Assembly: GCA_964588995.1 (NCBI GenBank)
Contig: CAZPQM010000005.1
Coordinates: 1 to 64,000 of the forward strand
DNA from: CAZPQM01 sp964588995
GTDB taxonomy: Bacteria > Pseudomonadota > Alphaproteobacteria > Rickettsiales > UBA8987
Direction of reading: 5' to 3'
Length of the DNA: 64,000 nt
Shown: one piece after another, positions 36,403 to 44,789 of the stretch
Position numbering within the stretch: position 1 is the first letter of the stretch
Layout: every line of letters begins with the position of its first letter
The notes under the pieces: generated by a model
The model's input: only the letters and a program-made list of their open reading frames with translations
Databases searched by the model: none
Told to the model about the DNA's origin: nothing
Position numbers and translations under genes: made by a program

Positions 36403-37869
36403 CGCGGTAGGAACCATACTCAATATTGGCGCATTTTCCTATGCTTAATTGTCATGTTGCCGCTTGCATCCTGCGTCATGCCGCAGGAACCGGCTTCCGG
36501 TACACCCTACTCCAGCAGCCGTACCGCTGATATCCAATACGAAAATATTACCTCAGCCCTGCCCGAAGAGGAGCCCATAGAGCCGCAGGAAGAAGAATCC
36601 GCCGTCTCCCTCGCACAGAAAATTAAGGAAGATCCGCTCGGTAAGCACGGTTATTATACCGAGCCTGAGGCGGTGATGATCTCGACCCCTGCCGAGATAG
36701 CGCCGCCGCCCGCACCGATGGAAACAGCACAAACCGCCGATACCGTAGCGGTGGATCCGGTGATGCAGTCCGTACCGGCAAGCACACCTCCGCCCCCCGG
36801 CGCCACCGGAGAGCCGCTCACGCGCGCAGCCTTGTTACTCCCGCTAACCGGTGAGGCCACCTCTATGGCGCGCTCAGTACAAAATGCGGCGGAGCTTGCC
36901 GTACAGGAACTCCAGCGGCAGAATCTGAATATTACCATCATACCGATTGACACCAAAGGAACGGAGGGCGGCGCGCAACTCGCGCTGGAGAAGGCGGTTG
37001 ATGAAAATGTCGATATCATTCTAGGGCCGATGTTCAGCGAAACGACCCGCGCCATTGCAAATACCGCGAAAGAACGCGGTATCCCGCTGGTTTCCTTTTC
37101 TAACGATATTACTCTTACGGAAGAGGAGGTCTATGTTTTCGGCTATAACCCGCGGGAACAGGTGCAACGCGTCGTCGAGTACGCCTATTCTCAGGGTATT
37201 CGGGAATTTGCCCTGCTCGCGCCGGAAGGAGAATTCGGTGATGCGGTCTCCGATGAAATAAAGGAAAGCCTGAAACGCCGTAATATCCGGGCAAGCCGAA
37301 TGGAGCTTTACGAATCGACCGGGGAGGATTTATCGCCCTCCATTCAACGGCTTACCTTTATCGACCCTTCGCTGCCGCCACCAAAACCCCGCTCGGAAGC
37401 GCTGGTGATCCCTGAAGGCGGACGCAACCTGCTGACGCTGGTAGCTCGCCTGTATCGCCGCGGCATACAAAATGAACATTTTCAACTGCTTGGCACCATG
37501 GCGTGGGATAATGAGGTCGTTATCGGTGAGCCACGGCTGGAAGGCAGCTGGTTTGCAACAACCTCACCGCTAAAGCAAAACAAATTCAATAACCTATTCC
37601 GTGATAGCTTCGGGTATGAGCCCATCCAGATTAGCAGCCTTGGCTATGATGCGGTTATGCTGGCGGCAACCGTGGCCAAACAGGCAGAAGATGCCCGCTT
37701 TACCGAAGAAGCGATGCAAGATGTTTCCGGCTTCGTAGGCGCTGACAATTTGTTCCGCTTTAACCGGGAAAAGATTGCAGAGCGGACGCTTTCCGTGGTG
37801 GAAATTCAGAATGGCCGCCTTGAGGTGCTGGATCCGGCGCCCACCGTATTCCCGGCAACACTGCGTTAG
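36394..37869 (+). CDS. LpoA-like penicillin-binding-protein activator lipoprotein
   Basis: A 491-residue lipoprotein. The signal peptide has a basic start (RGRNHTQYWR) and the lipobox LASC (Cys about 27). A disordered Pro/Glu-rich stretch of about 110 residues follows, then a periplasmic-binding-protein-like domain (about 140-480, LTRAALLLPLTGEATSMARSV onward) of the LpoA C-terminal / receptor-ligand type. LpoA homologues activate class A penicillin-binding proteins from the outer membrane. Position next to rsmI and yraN is conserved for LpoA-type genes. The last 110 bases overlap hemW on the other strand. Confidence 0.82.
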   Translation: MWHRGRNHTQYWRIFLCLIVMLPLASCVMPQEPASGTPYSSSRTADIQYENITSALPEEEPIEPQEEESAVSLAQKIKEDPLGKHGYYTEPEAVMISTPAEIAPPPAPMETAQTADTVAVDPVMQSVPASTPPPPGATGEPLTRAALLLPLTGEATSMARSVQNAAELAVQELQRQNLNITIIPIDTKGTEGGAQLALEKAVDENVDIILGPMFSETTRAIANTAKERGIPLVSFSNDITLTEEEVYVFGYNPREQVQRVVEYAYSQGIREFALLAPEGEFGDAVSDEIKESLKRRNIRASRMELYESTGEDLSPSIQRLTFIDPSLPPPKPRSEALVIPEGGRNLLTLVARLYRRGIQNEHFQLLGTMAWDNEVVIGEPRLEGSWFATTSPLKQNKFNNLFRDSFGYEPIQISSLGYDAVMLAATVAKQAEDARFTEEAMQDVSGFVGADNLFRFNREKIAERTLSVVEIQNGRLEVLDPAPTVFPATLR

Positions 37870-38986
37870 TCAGACTCTGCAGGACTAACCGGCCTTTCGC
37901 GGTCGCTGCCATTTTATCGCCTTTGAGTATCAGCAACCCCTCCTCCGTTAATGGCGAAAGCAATCTTTTATCAGCAGAAAGCGAGACACCGAGTTGATGA
38001 CGCAAGGACGACAGATTGACGCCTTCCCGCATCCTTAATCCCATCAACACCGCCTCATCGACCTGCTCTTCAAGCGGTATGGTCTGCTGCTGCTGCATAC
38101 CATGTTCACCGTTTAGCATAGCGTTAAGCCACTTTTCAGGGTGATGCATCGCCATCGTGGCCAGCCGATCTTCTCCTCGTTTCACGCGGCCATGCGCACC
38201 CGGACCGATACCGATATATTCCCCGTAACGCCAGTAATTGAGATTATGGCGACTCTCTGCGCCCGGCTTCGCATAGTTGGAGACTTCATAGCAGTGCCAT
38301 CCGCGCTCGGTGAGCAACGCTTCGGTTAATTCATACATCTCCGCGGCAAGCGTTTCATCGGGCAGGCTGAACGCCTGTTTCTGGTAGGCACCGTAGAAGG
38401 GCGTGCCCTTTTCAATGGTTAGCTGATAAAGCGACACATGATCTTTGGCATAGAAAAGCGCCTGTTTCAGCTCATTCTCCCATGCTGCTAACGACTGACC
38501 GGGGCGAGCGTAGATCAGATCGAAGCTCATTCGATCAAACAGCTCAGCGGAGATAGCCAAAGCCTTCAACGCTTCAGATACGTTATGCTCACGCCCTAAA
38601 AAGCTTAAATCCTCTTGATTCAGTGCCTGCACGCCAATGGAGACGCGGTTGATCCCGGCTCGCTTAAAGGCTGCCAGTTTCTCCGCTTCGATAAAGGTCG
38701 GGTTCGCTTCCAGTGTGGTTTCGATCGGTGCATCGATGGTAAACAGCTTGTGGGCGGTATCCAGCAATCGCTCCACCAGCCGCACCGGCATCAGGCTCGG
38801 CGTACCGCCACCAAAATAGATACTGCTCAGCGTTTTGGGTCCATAGTCCGTAAGCGTCCGCTGCAGCGCCGTAATAAACGCTTCTTCCCAGGCCGCCTCG
38901 TCAATTTTGTCGCGAACATGGCTGTTAAAGTCGCAGTACGGACATTTATGCAGGCAAAACGGCCAATGGATATAGAGCGCCGTCAT
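37760..38986 (-). CDS. hemW: Radical SAM protein HemW
   Basis: A 408-residue radical SAM protein. The iron-sulfur motif C11-x3-C15-x2-C18 in FCLHKCPYCDFNSHV and GGGTPSLM near residue 60 define the family. HemW is a haem chaperone related to HemN; the single-domain ending and NFNS-like cluster context favour HemW over coproporphyrinogen oxidase. The C-terminal 36 residues are encoded antisense to the end of the LpoA-like gene and look unlike the family (low complexity, PRKASALQSFPG), so the stop may have drifted. It lies 6 bases after rdgB. Confidence 0.9.
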   Translation of the reverse strand: MTALYIHWPFCLHKCPYCDFNSHVRDKIDEAAWEEAFITALQRTLTDYGPKTLSSIYFGGGTPSLMPVRLVERLLDTAHKLFTIDAPIETTLEANPTFIEAEKLAAFKRAGINRVSIGVQALNQEDLSFLGREHNVSEALKALAISAELFDRMSFDLIYARPGQSLAAWENELKQALFYAKDHVSLYQLTIEKGTPFYGAYQKQAFSLPDETLAAEMYELTEALLTERGWHCYEVSNYAKPGAESRHNLNYWRYGEYIGIGPGAHGRVKRGEDRLATMAMHHPEKWLNAMLNGEHGMQQQQTIPLEEQVDEAVLMGLRMREGVNLSSLRHQLGVSLSADKRLLSPLTEEGLLILKGDKMAATAKGRLVLQSLTNAVLPGIRWAPDPAPQGGHSEFPPRKASALQSFPG

Positions 38987-38992
38987 AGGGAA

Positions 38993-39598
38993 TCAAGCGA
39001 AGCAATGCGCGACCAGCTGCCGAAACGCATCCGCACGGTGGCTGATCGCGTGTTTTTTATCCGGATCCATTTCACCGAAGGTTATGTCATACCCGTTTGC
39101 AATAAAAATCGGGTCGTAGCCAAAGCCTTTATCCCCACGCGGCGGGAAGGTCAGCGTCCCATCGACCCGGCCTTCGACCGTTTCATGATGCCCGTCCGGC
39201 CAGCATAATGCGAGTGCACAAATGAAGTGCGCATCATGTCCACTATCCGTGCCGGTTTCTTCGATTAAGCGCTCCTGTACTTTCCGCATGGCGAGGTTAA
39301 AATCCTTCTCGAGGCCTCCCCAACGCGCCGAATAGATGCCCGGCTCACCGTTTAAGGCCGGAACCACCAAGCCCGAATCGTCCGAAAGTGCGGGTAAGCC
39401 GGTCGCCTTCGCCGTATAGTCCGCCTTAATAAGCGCGTTGCCGGTAAAGCTATCCGCCGTTTCCTCCGGTTCCGCCAGGTCGTAATCGCCGCTCGCAGCA
39501 ACCTCAACCTGAAAAGATGCCAGCAAATCGGCTATTTCCCTTACCTTGCCCTGATTATGGCTCGCAATAACTAGCTTCTCTTCTTTAAACGGCCGCAT
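38993..39598 (-). CDS. rdgB: XTP/dITP pyrophosphatase
   Basis: A 201-residue Ham1/RdgB family enzyme that hydrolyses non-canonical purine triphosphates (dITP, XTP) so they are not built into DNA. KLVIASHNQGKVREI near the N-terminus, LSDDSGLVVPALNGEPGIYSAR and GFGYDPIF are signatures. The ATG at 39598 overlaps the end of rph by 14 bases and is chosen because the longer reading frame would start deep in rph. The order hemW-rdgB-rph is the usual alphaproteobacterial one. Confidence 0.96.
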   Translation of the reverse strand: MRPFKEEKLVIASHNQGKVREIADLLASFQVEVAASGDYDLAEPEETADSFTGNALIKADYTAKATGLPALSDDSGLVVPALNGEPGIYSARWGGLEKDFNLAMRKVQERLIEETGTDSGHDAHFICALALCWPDGHHETVEGRVDGTLTFPPRGDKGFGYDPIFIANGYDITFGEMDPDKKHAISHRADAFRQLVAHCFA

Positions 39599-40307
39599 GA
39601 ATCGCCTCCTGCTGCAGCTGCGCAATGTCGGCGAGCACCTCTTTCGCGAGGGCAAACAGTTGATGGTATTGCTCTTCGCTAAAGGGTTCATCTTCGGCCG
39701 TGCCCTGTATCTCCACGATACCGCCCTTCCCGGTTAGTACGAAATTCGCATCCGCTTCAGCATTGCTGTCTTCGGCGTAATCGAGATCCAACACGCACTC
39801 ACCCTTATATATCCCGCAGGAAATTGCCGCGACAGAATCCATCAGCGGAATCGCATCCAGCTGATAGGTTTCCGTGAGCTTCTGCATCGCCAGATGCAGC
39901 GCAACGTAACCGCCCGTAATTGAGGCTGTTCGGGTTCCTCCATCGGCATTGATCACATCACAATCGACCGTAATCTGCCGCTCGCCCAGCTTTTCCAAAT
40001 GCGTGACAGCGCGCAAAGAGCGTCCTATAAGTCGCTGTATTTCAACAGTTCGTCCAGATTGTTTTCCGCTGGCTGCTTCGCGGCGCATGCGGCTATGGGT
40101 CGAGCGCGGCAACATGCCATACTCCGCCGTGACCCAGCCTTTACCGGTATTCCGCAGCCACGGCGGCACATGCCCCTCGACGCTCGCATTGCAGAGAACA
40201 CGCGTATTGCCGAAATGCACCAGACACGATCCTTCCGCATAGTCGCTATAGCCTGTTTCAAAGCGGATTTCGCGAGGTTGGTGGGGTGCGCGTTGTGATG
40301 GTCGCAT
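39585..40307 (-). CDS. rph: Ribonuclease PH
   Basis: A 240-residue phosphorolytic 3'-5' exoribonuclease that trims tRNA and other RNA 3' ends. MRPSQRAPHQPREIRFETGY at the N-terminus, the phosphate-site region SGRTVEIQRLIGRSLRAV and the DCDVINADGGTRTASI signature are present. Length is standard. It is divergent from grpE. In many alphaproteobacteria hrcA lies between rph and grpE; here the gap is 132 bases and holds no gene. Confidence 0.97.
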   Translation of the reverse strand: MRPSQRAPHQPREIRFETGYSDYAEGSCLVHFGNTRVLCNASVEGHVPPWLRNTGKGWVTAEYGMLPRSTHSRMRREAASGKQSGRTVEIQRLIGRSLRAVTHLEKLGERQITVDCDVINADGGTRTASITGGYVALHLAMQKLTETYQLDAIPLMDSVAAISCGIYKGECVLDLDYAEDSNAEADANFVLTGKGGIVEIQGTAEDEPFSEEQYHQLFALAKEVLADIAQLQQEAIHAAV

Positions 40308-40342
40308 AGTATTGAACTCCCTGATTATTTGCGATTGCCTTC

Positions 40343-40370
40343 TTGCAATTTGCGACAGAAGGGCTACATA
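40343..40370 (+). promoter_or_regulatory. Putative grpE promoter
   Basis: TTGCAA (40343-40348) and TACATA (40365-40370) are 16 bases apart, a weak sigma-70 match 70 bases before grpE. An imperfect dyad (CGTGG ... CCACG, 40387-40410) follows. No CIRCE element, the HrcA operator, was seen. Confidence 0.4.
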
Positions 40371-40439
40371 GAAGCAATGAGTCTAACGTGGCATGTGGAT
40401 GATGTCCACGAATAAACCGACAGTCAGGAGATAGATTGC

Positions 40440-41234
40440 ATGGCGGAAGAGGAAAAAGCAGCGCGCAAGGAAGCGGAAGAGGCTAGCCAAACCCAGTCAA
40501 CGGCACATGAAGAAGAACATCTGCCCGACGATAACCCGTCCGATGAAGAGTTTTTCAAGAAGATGGCCGGCTCCGCAACACTCGCGTCCGAGTTTCCTGA
40601 AGCTGCCGAAGCGTTTAATTTCTCTAATGAAGAAGCGGAAAAACTGAAAGAAGAAAATGCTTCACAAGCCGAGCGCATTGCCGAGCTGGAAGATCAACTG
40701 AAACGCACGGCCGCCGAATTACAAAATCTCCGCCGACGGACTCAAAAAGAGCTGGAAGAAGCACGCAAATTCGGCGCGAAGGACTTTGCCCGCGATATGA
40801 CCGGCGTCATGGAGAACCTGCACCGCGCACTGGATAACATCCCGGAGGACAAGCTTGCCGATAATGAGCTGCTGAAAAATATTCATGTTGGTATTCAGAT
40901 GACCTATGACGAGCTTAAAAAGCATTTCGACCGCCATGAGCTCGTGCGTATTCATCCGGAAGGTGATATTTTCGACCCGAATCTGCATCAGGCCGTTTGC
41001 CGTGTTGAAACGGCAGAAACCGATCCCGGCAAGATCGTAAATGTACTCAATGCAGGGTATACGTTCAAAGATCGACTATTGCATCCAGCCATGGTGACCG
41101 TGGCGATTAAGCCGCTTTCAGACAAAGCTGACAGTGAGGAAACCGCTAAGACAGAGGAGGCGGAAACGGACTCCGAGCCTGATGTAGAAAAGGCGGAAGC
41201 AGAAAGCCCTAAGGCAGACATGCCTCAAAGCTAA
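40440..41234 (+). CDS. grpE: GrpE nucleotide exchange factor
   Basis: A 264-residue GrpE, the co-chaperone that releases ADP from DnaK. The acidic disordered N-terminus is followed by a long coiled coil (about 60-110, EKLKEENASQAERIAELEDQ) and the beta-domain segment with HPEGDIFDPNLHQAV, a variant of the family signature. It is longer than the usual 180-210 residues because of acidic, probably disordered extensions at both ends (a C-terminal Glu/Lys/Ala tail of about 35 residues). The 3' end overlaps a convergent lipoprotein gene by 26 bases. dnaK is not in the window. Confidence 0.93.
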   Translation: MAEEEKAARKEAEEASQTQSTAHEEEHLPDDNPSDEEFFKKMAGSATLASEFPEAAEAFNFSNEEAEKLKEENASQAERIAELEDQLKRTAAELQNLRRRTQKELEEARKFGAKDFARDMTGVMENLHRALDNIPEDKLADNELLKNIHVGIQMTYDELKKHFDRHELVRIHPEGDIFDPNLHQAVCRVETAETDPGKIVNVLNAGYTFKDRLLHPAMVTVAIKPLSDKADSEETAKTEEAETDSEPDVEKAEAESPKADMPQS

Positions 41235-42216
41235 AGCAATTCTCTTCTAAAATCGCATAAGCGGTTCCTTTCGAGGAATAACCGCGCGCTTTAACCGGCA
41301 AGTAGGTATCCGGATCCACGTAGATCGCGATCTGCATATCACGCTCTTTATATTTCCGTAAATCTTTCTCATTATAACCCGCTACCGGTTCAGTGCGCAT
41401 GCTGACATGGATGAGCCGGTCCGTTGTCAGACCGATCATGGTAAAATGCAGGTTAAGCAATTTGCGCCCGTCGAACAGCGGTAAGGAAAATTGCTTGGGC
41501 CCGTCCCGCTCTACGGCTCGCCGTATATGGGAGCGAACGGCAACGGCTAAGGTCAGCCCATCATAGCTGTTCTGCAATTGTTTGGCCGGTATTTCCGGAC
41601 GTTTCCCGGGCGATTCCGCCGGGTCAATCACATAATTCCGCATCATACCCTGTGGATCATACTCAAAGCTGATGTTGCGGATACGGTCCCGTAAACGCGA
41701 AGAGGAGTTATAGGTTAGCGGCTGGACCGTGCCGTCTTCCAAACATGTCATTTCCGCCTCGGTCTCGGCTTTGAACTGGCTTATTTTTTCGACAATGCCG
41801 TACGCCTGAATCGCCGTTTGCATGCGGCAACGGTTACTCCCGAGTTCGCGAAACCCGATGATCAGATCCCCTACATGCAGACCGGCCCAGGTGACGCGGT
41901 AGCGCTGCGCCGTGTTCAGGAAAGGTGTATCCTTCCGGACGGTCATGAAGTCGCCAAGTGTTCGTGTTTCTTGTTCTATTGCAGCAGATTTGATAGCCAC
42001 CCCGCCCTCATAGCCCGGTTTACGTTGTGGTACAGGAACGGTCTTTTCCCCTATAGGCAAAACGGTAGCCATATCCGCTTGCCGCTCCCGAACCGTTTCA
42101 ACTGATACCGGGCGAAGGGTGGTTTCCGTCGGGGAGCAGCCGACCAACATAGCGCTGAGCAGCAGGCTATATATAAAAAAATACATAGGCGACATCATAG
42201 ACGCTTTATTTCGCAA
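41209..42216 (-). CDS. Lipoprotein with DUF3108-like domain
   Basis: A 335-residue lipoprotein. The signal peptide ends in the lipobox AMLVGC (Cys about 26). The mature part, from about 105 on (AQRYRVTWAGLHVGDLIIGF), resembles DUF3108 proteins, beta-rich envelope proteins of unknown function. DPDTYLPVKARGYSSKG near the end fits that family. It stands between grpE and the flagellar genes and is divergent from fliK. Function unknown. Confidence 0.7.
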   Translation of the reverse strand: MRNKASMMSPMYFFIYSLLLSAMLVGCSPTETTLRPVSVETVRERQADMATVLPIGEKTVPVPQRKPGYEGGVAIKSAAIEQETRTLGDFMTVRKDTPFLNTAQRYRVTWAGLHVGDLIIGFRELGSNRCRMQTAIQAYGIVEKISQFKAETEAEMTCLEDGTVQPLTYNSSSRLRDRIRNISFEYDPQGMMRNYVIDPAESPGKRPEIPAKQLQNSYDGLTLAVAVRSHIRRAVERDGPKQFSLPLFDGRKLLNLHFTMIGLTTDRLIHVSMRTEPVAGYNEKDLRKYKERDMQIAIYVDPDTYLPVKARGYSSKGTAYAILEENCFSFEACLP

Positions 42217-42333
42217 TGCATCCGGAAAGAATTACCTCACGTAGCGTTTTATTGCTGCAGTAATTGCCCTGCTGACGTATCCACCTCGCTCCCCAACCAT
42301 ACTTTATACATATATATCATTATGTTAATTTTT

Positions 42334-42349
42334 TGGCACGCTTCTGGCA
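42334..42349 (+). promoter_or_regulatory. Sigma-54 promoter of the fliK-flgD-flgE operon
   Basis: TGGCACG-CTTC-TGGCA has the invariant GG (42335-42336) and GC (42347-42348) separated by 10 bases and lies 30 bases before the fliK ATG. The upstream half is a perfect consensus. Sigma-54 control of hook genes is well known in Caulobacter and other flagellated bacteria. An activator site was not recognised. Confidence 0.75.
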
Positions 42350-42379
42350 TATATACTGCCGTGCACAATTAGGTAGGAT

Positions 42380-44053
42380 ATGACAACAGCCATATTATCA
42401 TTATTAACCGGACTAAGCCCCACGGATACGCAGCTCCTGCAATCTGCGCCCAAGCAGCTGCCTTCTGCGGCAGGTGATAGTCCGACAGCACTCACCGCCC
42501 TGCCTGCTCAATCGCTCAATGATAAAATCGGCCTGTTTCAATCTTTATTGACGGGTGAAGAGCGACCTTTGTCACAAGGAAACGGTAAGTTATTTTCGAC
42601 TGCGCTTAATCAAAGTCAGAAACCCACTTCCGAAACAACCTTGCCCGATTTCCCCGTTTCAGGATCTGCGCAAGCTAATGCTAGCCAAAACCCTGATGGT
42701 CAAAACCCGCTAACGTCTTTAGCAAATCAGGCGGTGGAAGAAACCACTCCACAAACCGGCAAACCTACCCCAAGCAACCCTGGTAATTTACCTTTCCCGG
42801 AAGTGGCTGCTTTGCAAGCTAATACCAGCTCTAACTTACAACAGTCCGTTCCGCCCTCTCCTAGCTCTAGCCCGCTTGTTAATACGGATGCTACTCTGTT
42901 ACCTTCAGAGGCAACAACTAAAGCTGTAGCGGCCAACTTAAACGCACCTGTTACGACTGGTTATACTGCGCAACCGCTGAATGGCTTACCATCTGAACTG
43001 CCACCCAACCCGTTAGCTAAGGCAGAAAATAACACCGCCTCGAACTCAACGACAAAGCCACTCCTTGCGCAAGGTGCATTGTATAATACGTCCAATGATG
43101 CAGAGACGCTGAACAACCTCATCACCCGCTTTGCACAGTCTCACAGCTTACAATTAAAGCCAGAAGCCGGCAAACCGGTAACGCCGCAAACGGGAGGCAC
43201 TCCACTGACCACGGTTGAAAGCCTGCAACCTGTTAGCACGCAAACGCTACAGGCCGCCAATCTACAGGCTGCCAACCTCACGCGCGAAACACAGCCCGCG
43301 CCGGAACTAACCACGCAGGTTATCCGACAGGCCGGGCAGAAAGAAGCACTCACCGTAAAAGACACACCGGTGATTCAGCCTAACCAAACGCAAAACCCAA
43401 CCCTACAAGCCGGTGCTGGTCAAGCTGGTACGCCCACGATTCCATCACCGGTTTCCCTTGTAGCTGCGCCACAAAGCGACTCGGCATTTCCCTCCTCCCT
43501 TCCTTCCCATGCTGATGGCGCGGCGCAGCTGCCTTTGGGATTATCAAACACACCGCTAGAAAGCGCTGCAACGAAAGAGCCTCCTGCCTACACGCAGCAG
43601 CAAAGTTTCGTTCAGAAAAGCCCTGCAGAGCAATTGCAAATGCAGATTGCTAAAGCCGTTAAAGACGGCAGTCACAACATAACGATACAGCTGGAGCCGC
43701 AGAGCCTTGGCAAAGTGGATATACGGATGGATATCGGCGTGGAAGGCCGCCTGCAGATGACCATGCTGGTGGATCGACCGGAAACGCTGGACCTGCTGCG
43801 TAATGACGCTCGTGCTCTGGAACGTGCGCTTAACGATGCCGGGTTGAAAACTGACTCAAACAGCCTGTCATTTGATTTACGCGGTCAGCAGCAACAATTC
43901 GGCCAGGGGAAGCAGGGTCAATACGGCCAGTTTGCGCTGAGTCAGGGCAATGAAACGACCGAGGATCTGCTACAGGAACTCGTCGCAGGCGAAGCCCGCA
44001 ACGCTACTCACTACGGCTATTCGGGTGATGGCGCATTGGATATTACCGTTTAG
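42380..44053 (+). CDS. fliK: Flagellar hook-length control protein FliK
   Basis: A 557-residue protein with a long disordered, Gln/Thr/Pro/Asn-rich N-terminal ruler region (about 1-400) and the conserved Flg_hook C-terminal domain (about 415-495, ITIQLEPQSLGKVDIRMDI then TMLVDRPETLDLLR). FliK measures hook length and switches the export apparatus from hook to filament substrates. It lacks a Sec signal, as expected for a flagellar type III substrate. AGGTAGGA precedes the ATG. It heads an operon with flgD and flgE. Confidence 0.92.
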   Translation: MTTAILSLLTGLSPTDTQLLQSAPKQLPSAAGDSPTALTALPAQSLNDKIGLFQSLLTGEERPLSQGNGKLFSTALNQSQKPTSETTLPDFPVSGSAQANASQNPDGQNPLTSLANQAVEETTPQTGKPTPSNPGNLPFPEVAALQANTSSNLQQSVPPSPSSSPLVNTDATLLPSEATTKAVAANLNAPVTTGYTAQPLNGLPSELPPNPLAKAENNTASNSTTKPLLAQGALYNTSNDAETLNNLITRFAQSHSLQLKPEAGKPVTPQTGGTPLTTVESLQPVSTQTLQAANLQAANLTRETQPAPELTTQVIRQAGQKEALTVKDTPVIQPNQTQNPTLQAGAGQAGTPTIPSPVSLVAAPQSDSAFPSSLPSHADGAAQLPLGLSNTPLESAATKEPPAYTQQQSFVQKSPAEQLQMQIAKAVKDGSHNITIQLEPQSLGKVDIRMDIGVEGRLQMTMLVDRPETLDLLRNDARALERALNDAGLKTDSNSLSFDLRGQQQQFGQGKQGQYGQFALSQGNETTEDLLQELVAGEARNATHYGYSGDGALDITV

Positions 44054-44075
44054 GGGGGAACTGAAGGAGGAAACT

Positions 44076-44753
44076 ATGGTAGATGCAATTCCCACAACTG
44101 AGTTAAGCCAGATCGCAACGGAAAAGCGGTCTGAGTTGGATAAGGCAAAATTCAGCGATGATCTCGATGATTTTTTAAAATTGCTGGTAACCCAGCTGCA
44201 AAATCAGGATCCGACCGAACCCATGGATACGACCCAGTTTACGGATCAGATATTTCAGCTATCCACTGTAGAACAATCCATCAATCAAAACAACAATTTA
44301 GAGGAATTAATTCAGATTTTTGGTAATTCTCAGAACGGGTATATCGTGTCTTATGTCGGCAAGTTAGTTGAAGTCGAAGGCACACGGGTTGAACTGGCCG
44401 AACAAGGTGCCACTCGCTTTGCTTACGAACTGCCGGAAGGTGCAAACGCTGCGTTCGTTCAGATTTTCGATGATAGAGGTAATACGGTGTTCCTTGGTGA
44501 AGGCCCAACCAAAACAGGCCGCAATTCCGTTACCTGGGACGGGCTGAATGCCGATGGCGAGCGAGCAAATCCCGGAAATTACAATGTCAAAGTTTCGATT
44601 CAGGATAGCGAAGGTAACTTACAGGAAATTTCCACCTTTGTCGGAGGCCGCGTTGAGGGGCTGAACCTGAACGAGGAACCACCTACCTTGCTGGTCAATG
44701 GTGAAGAAATACCGCTGGATTCCGTCAATTTCATTGGCGAACCAGTGTCTTAA
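44076..44753 (+). CDS. flgD: Flagellar hook capping protein FlgD
   Basis: A 225-residue FlgD, the scaffold cap needed for hook assembly. The conserved N-terminal segment FLKLLVTQLQNQDPTEPMD with TQFTDQIFQLSTVEQ is present, followed by a FLN/tudor-like region with the FlgD Ig-like pattern (TKTGRNSVTWDGLNADGERA). AAGGAGG just upstream fixes the ATG at 44076; a longer in-frame start lies inside fliK and is discarded. It starts 22 bases after fliK. Confidence 0.95.
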   Translation: MVDAIPTTELSQIATEKRSELDKAKFSDDLDDFLKLLVTQLQNQDPTEPMDTTQFTDQIFQLSTVEQSINQNNNLEELIQIFGNSQNGYIVSYVGKLVEVEGTRVELAEQGATRFAYELPEGANAAFVQIFDDRGNTVFLGEGPTKTGRNSVTWDGLNADGERANPGNYNVKVSIQDSEGNLQEISTFVGGRVEGLNLNEEPPTLLVNGEEIPLDSVNFIGEPVS

Positions 44754-44789
44754 CGTGCATGTTTAATTATTGAAGAGAGGAGAACTATC

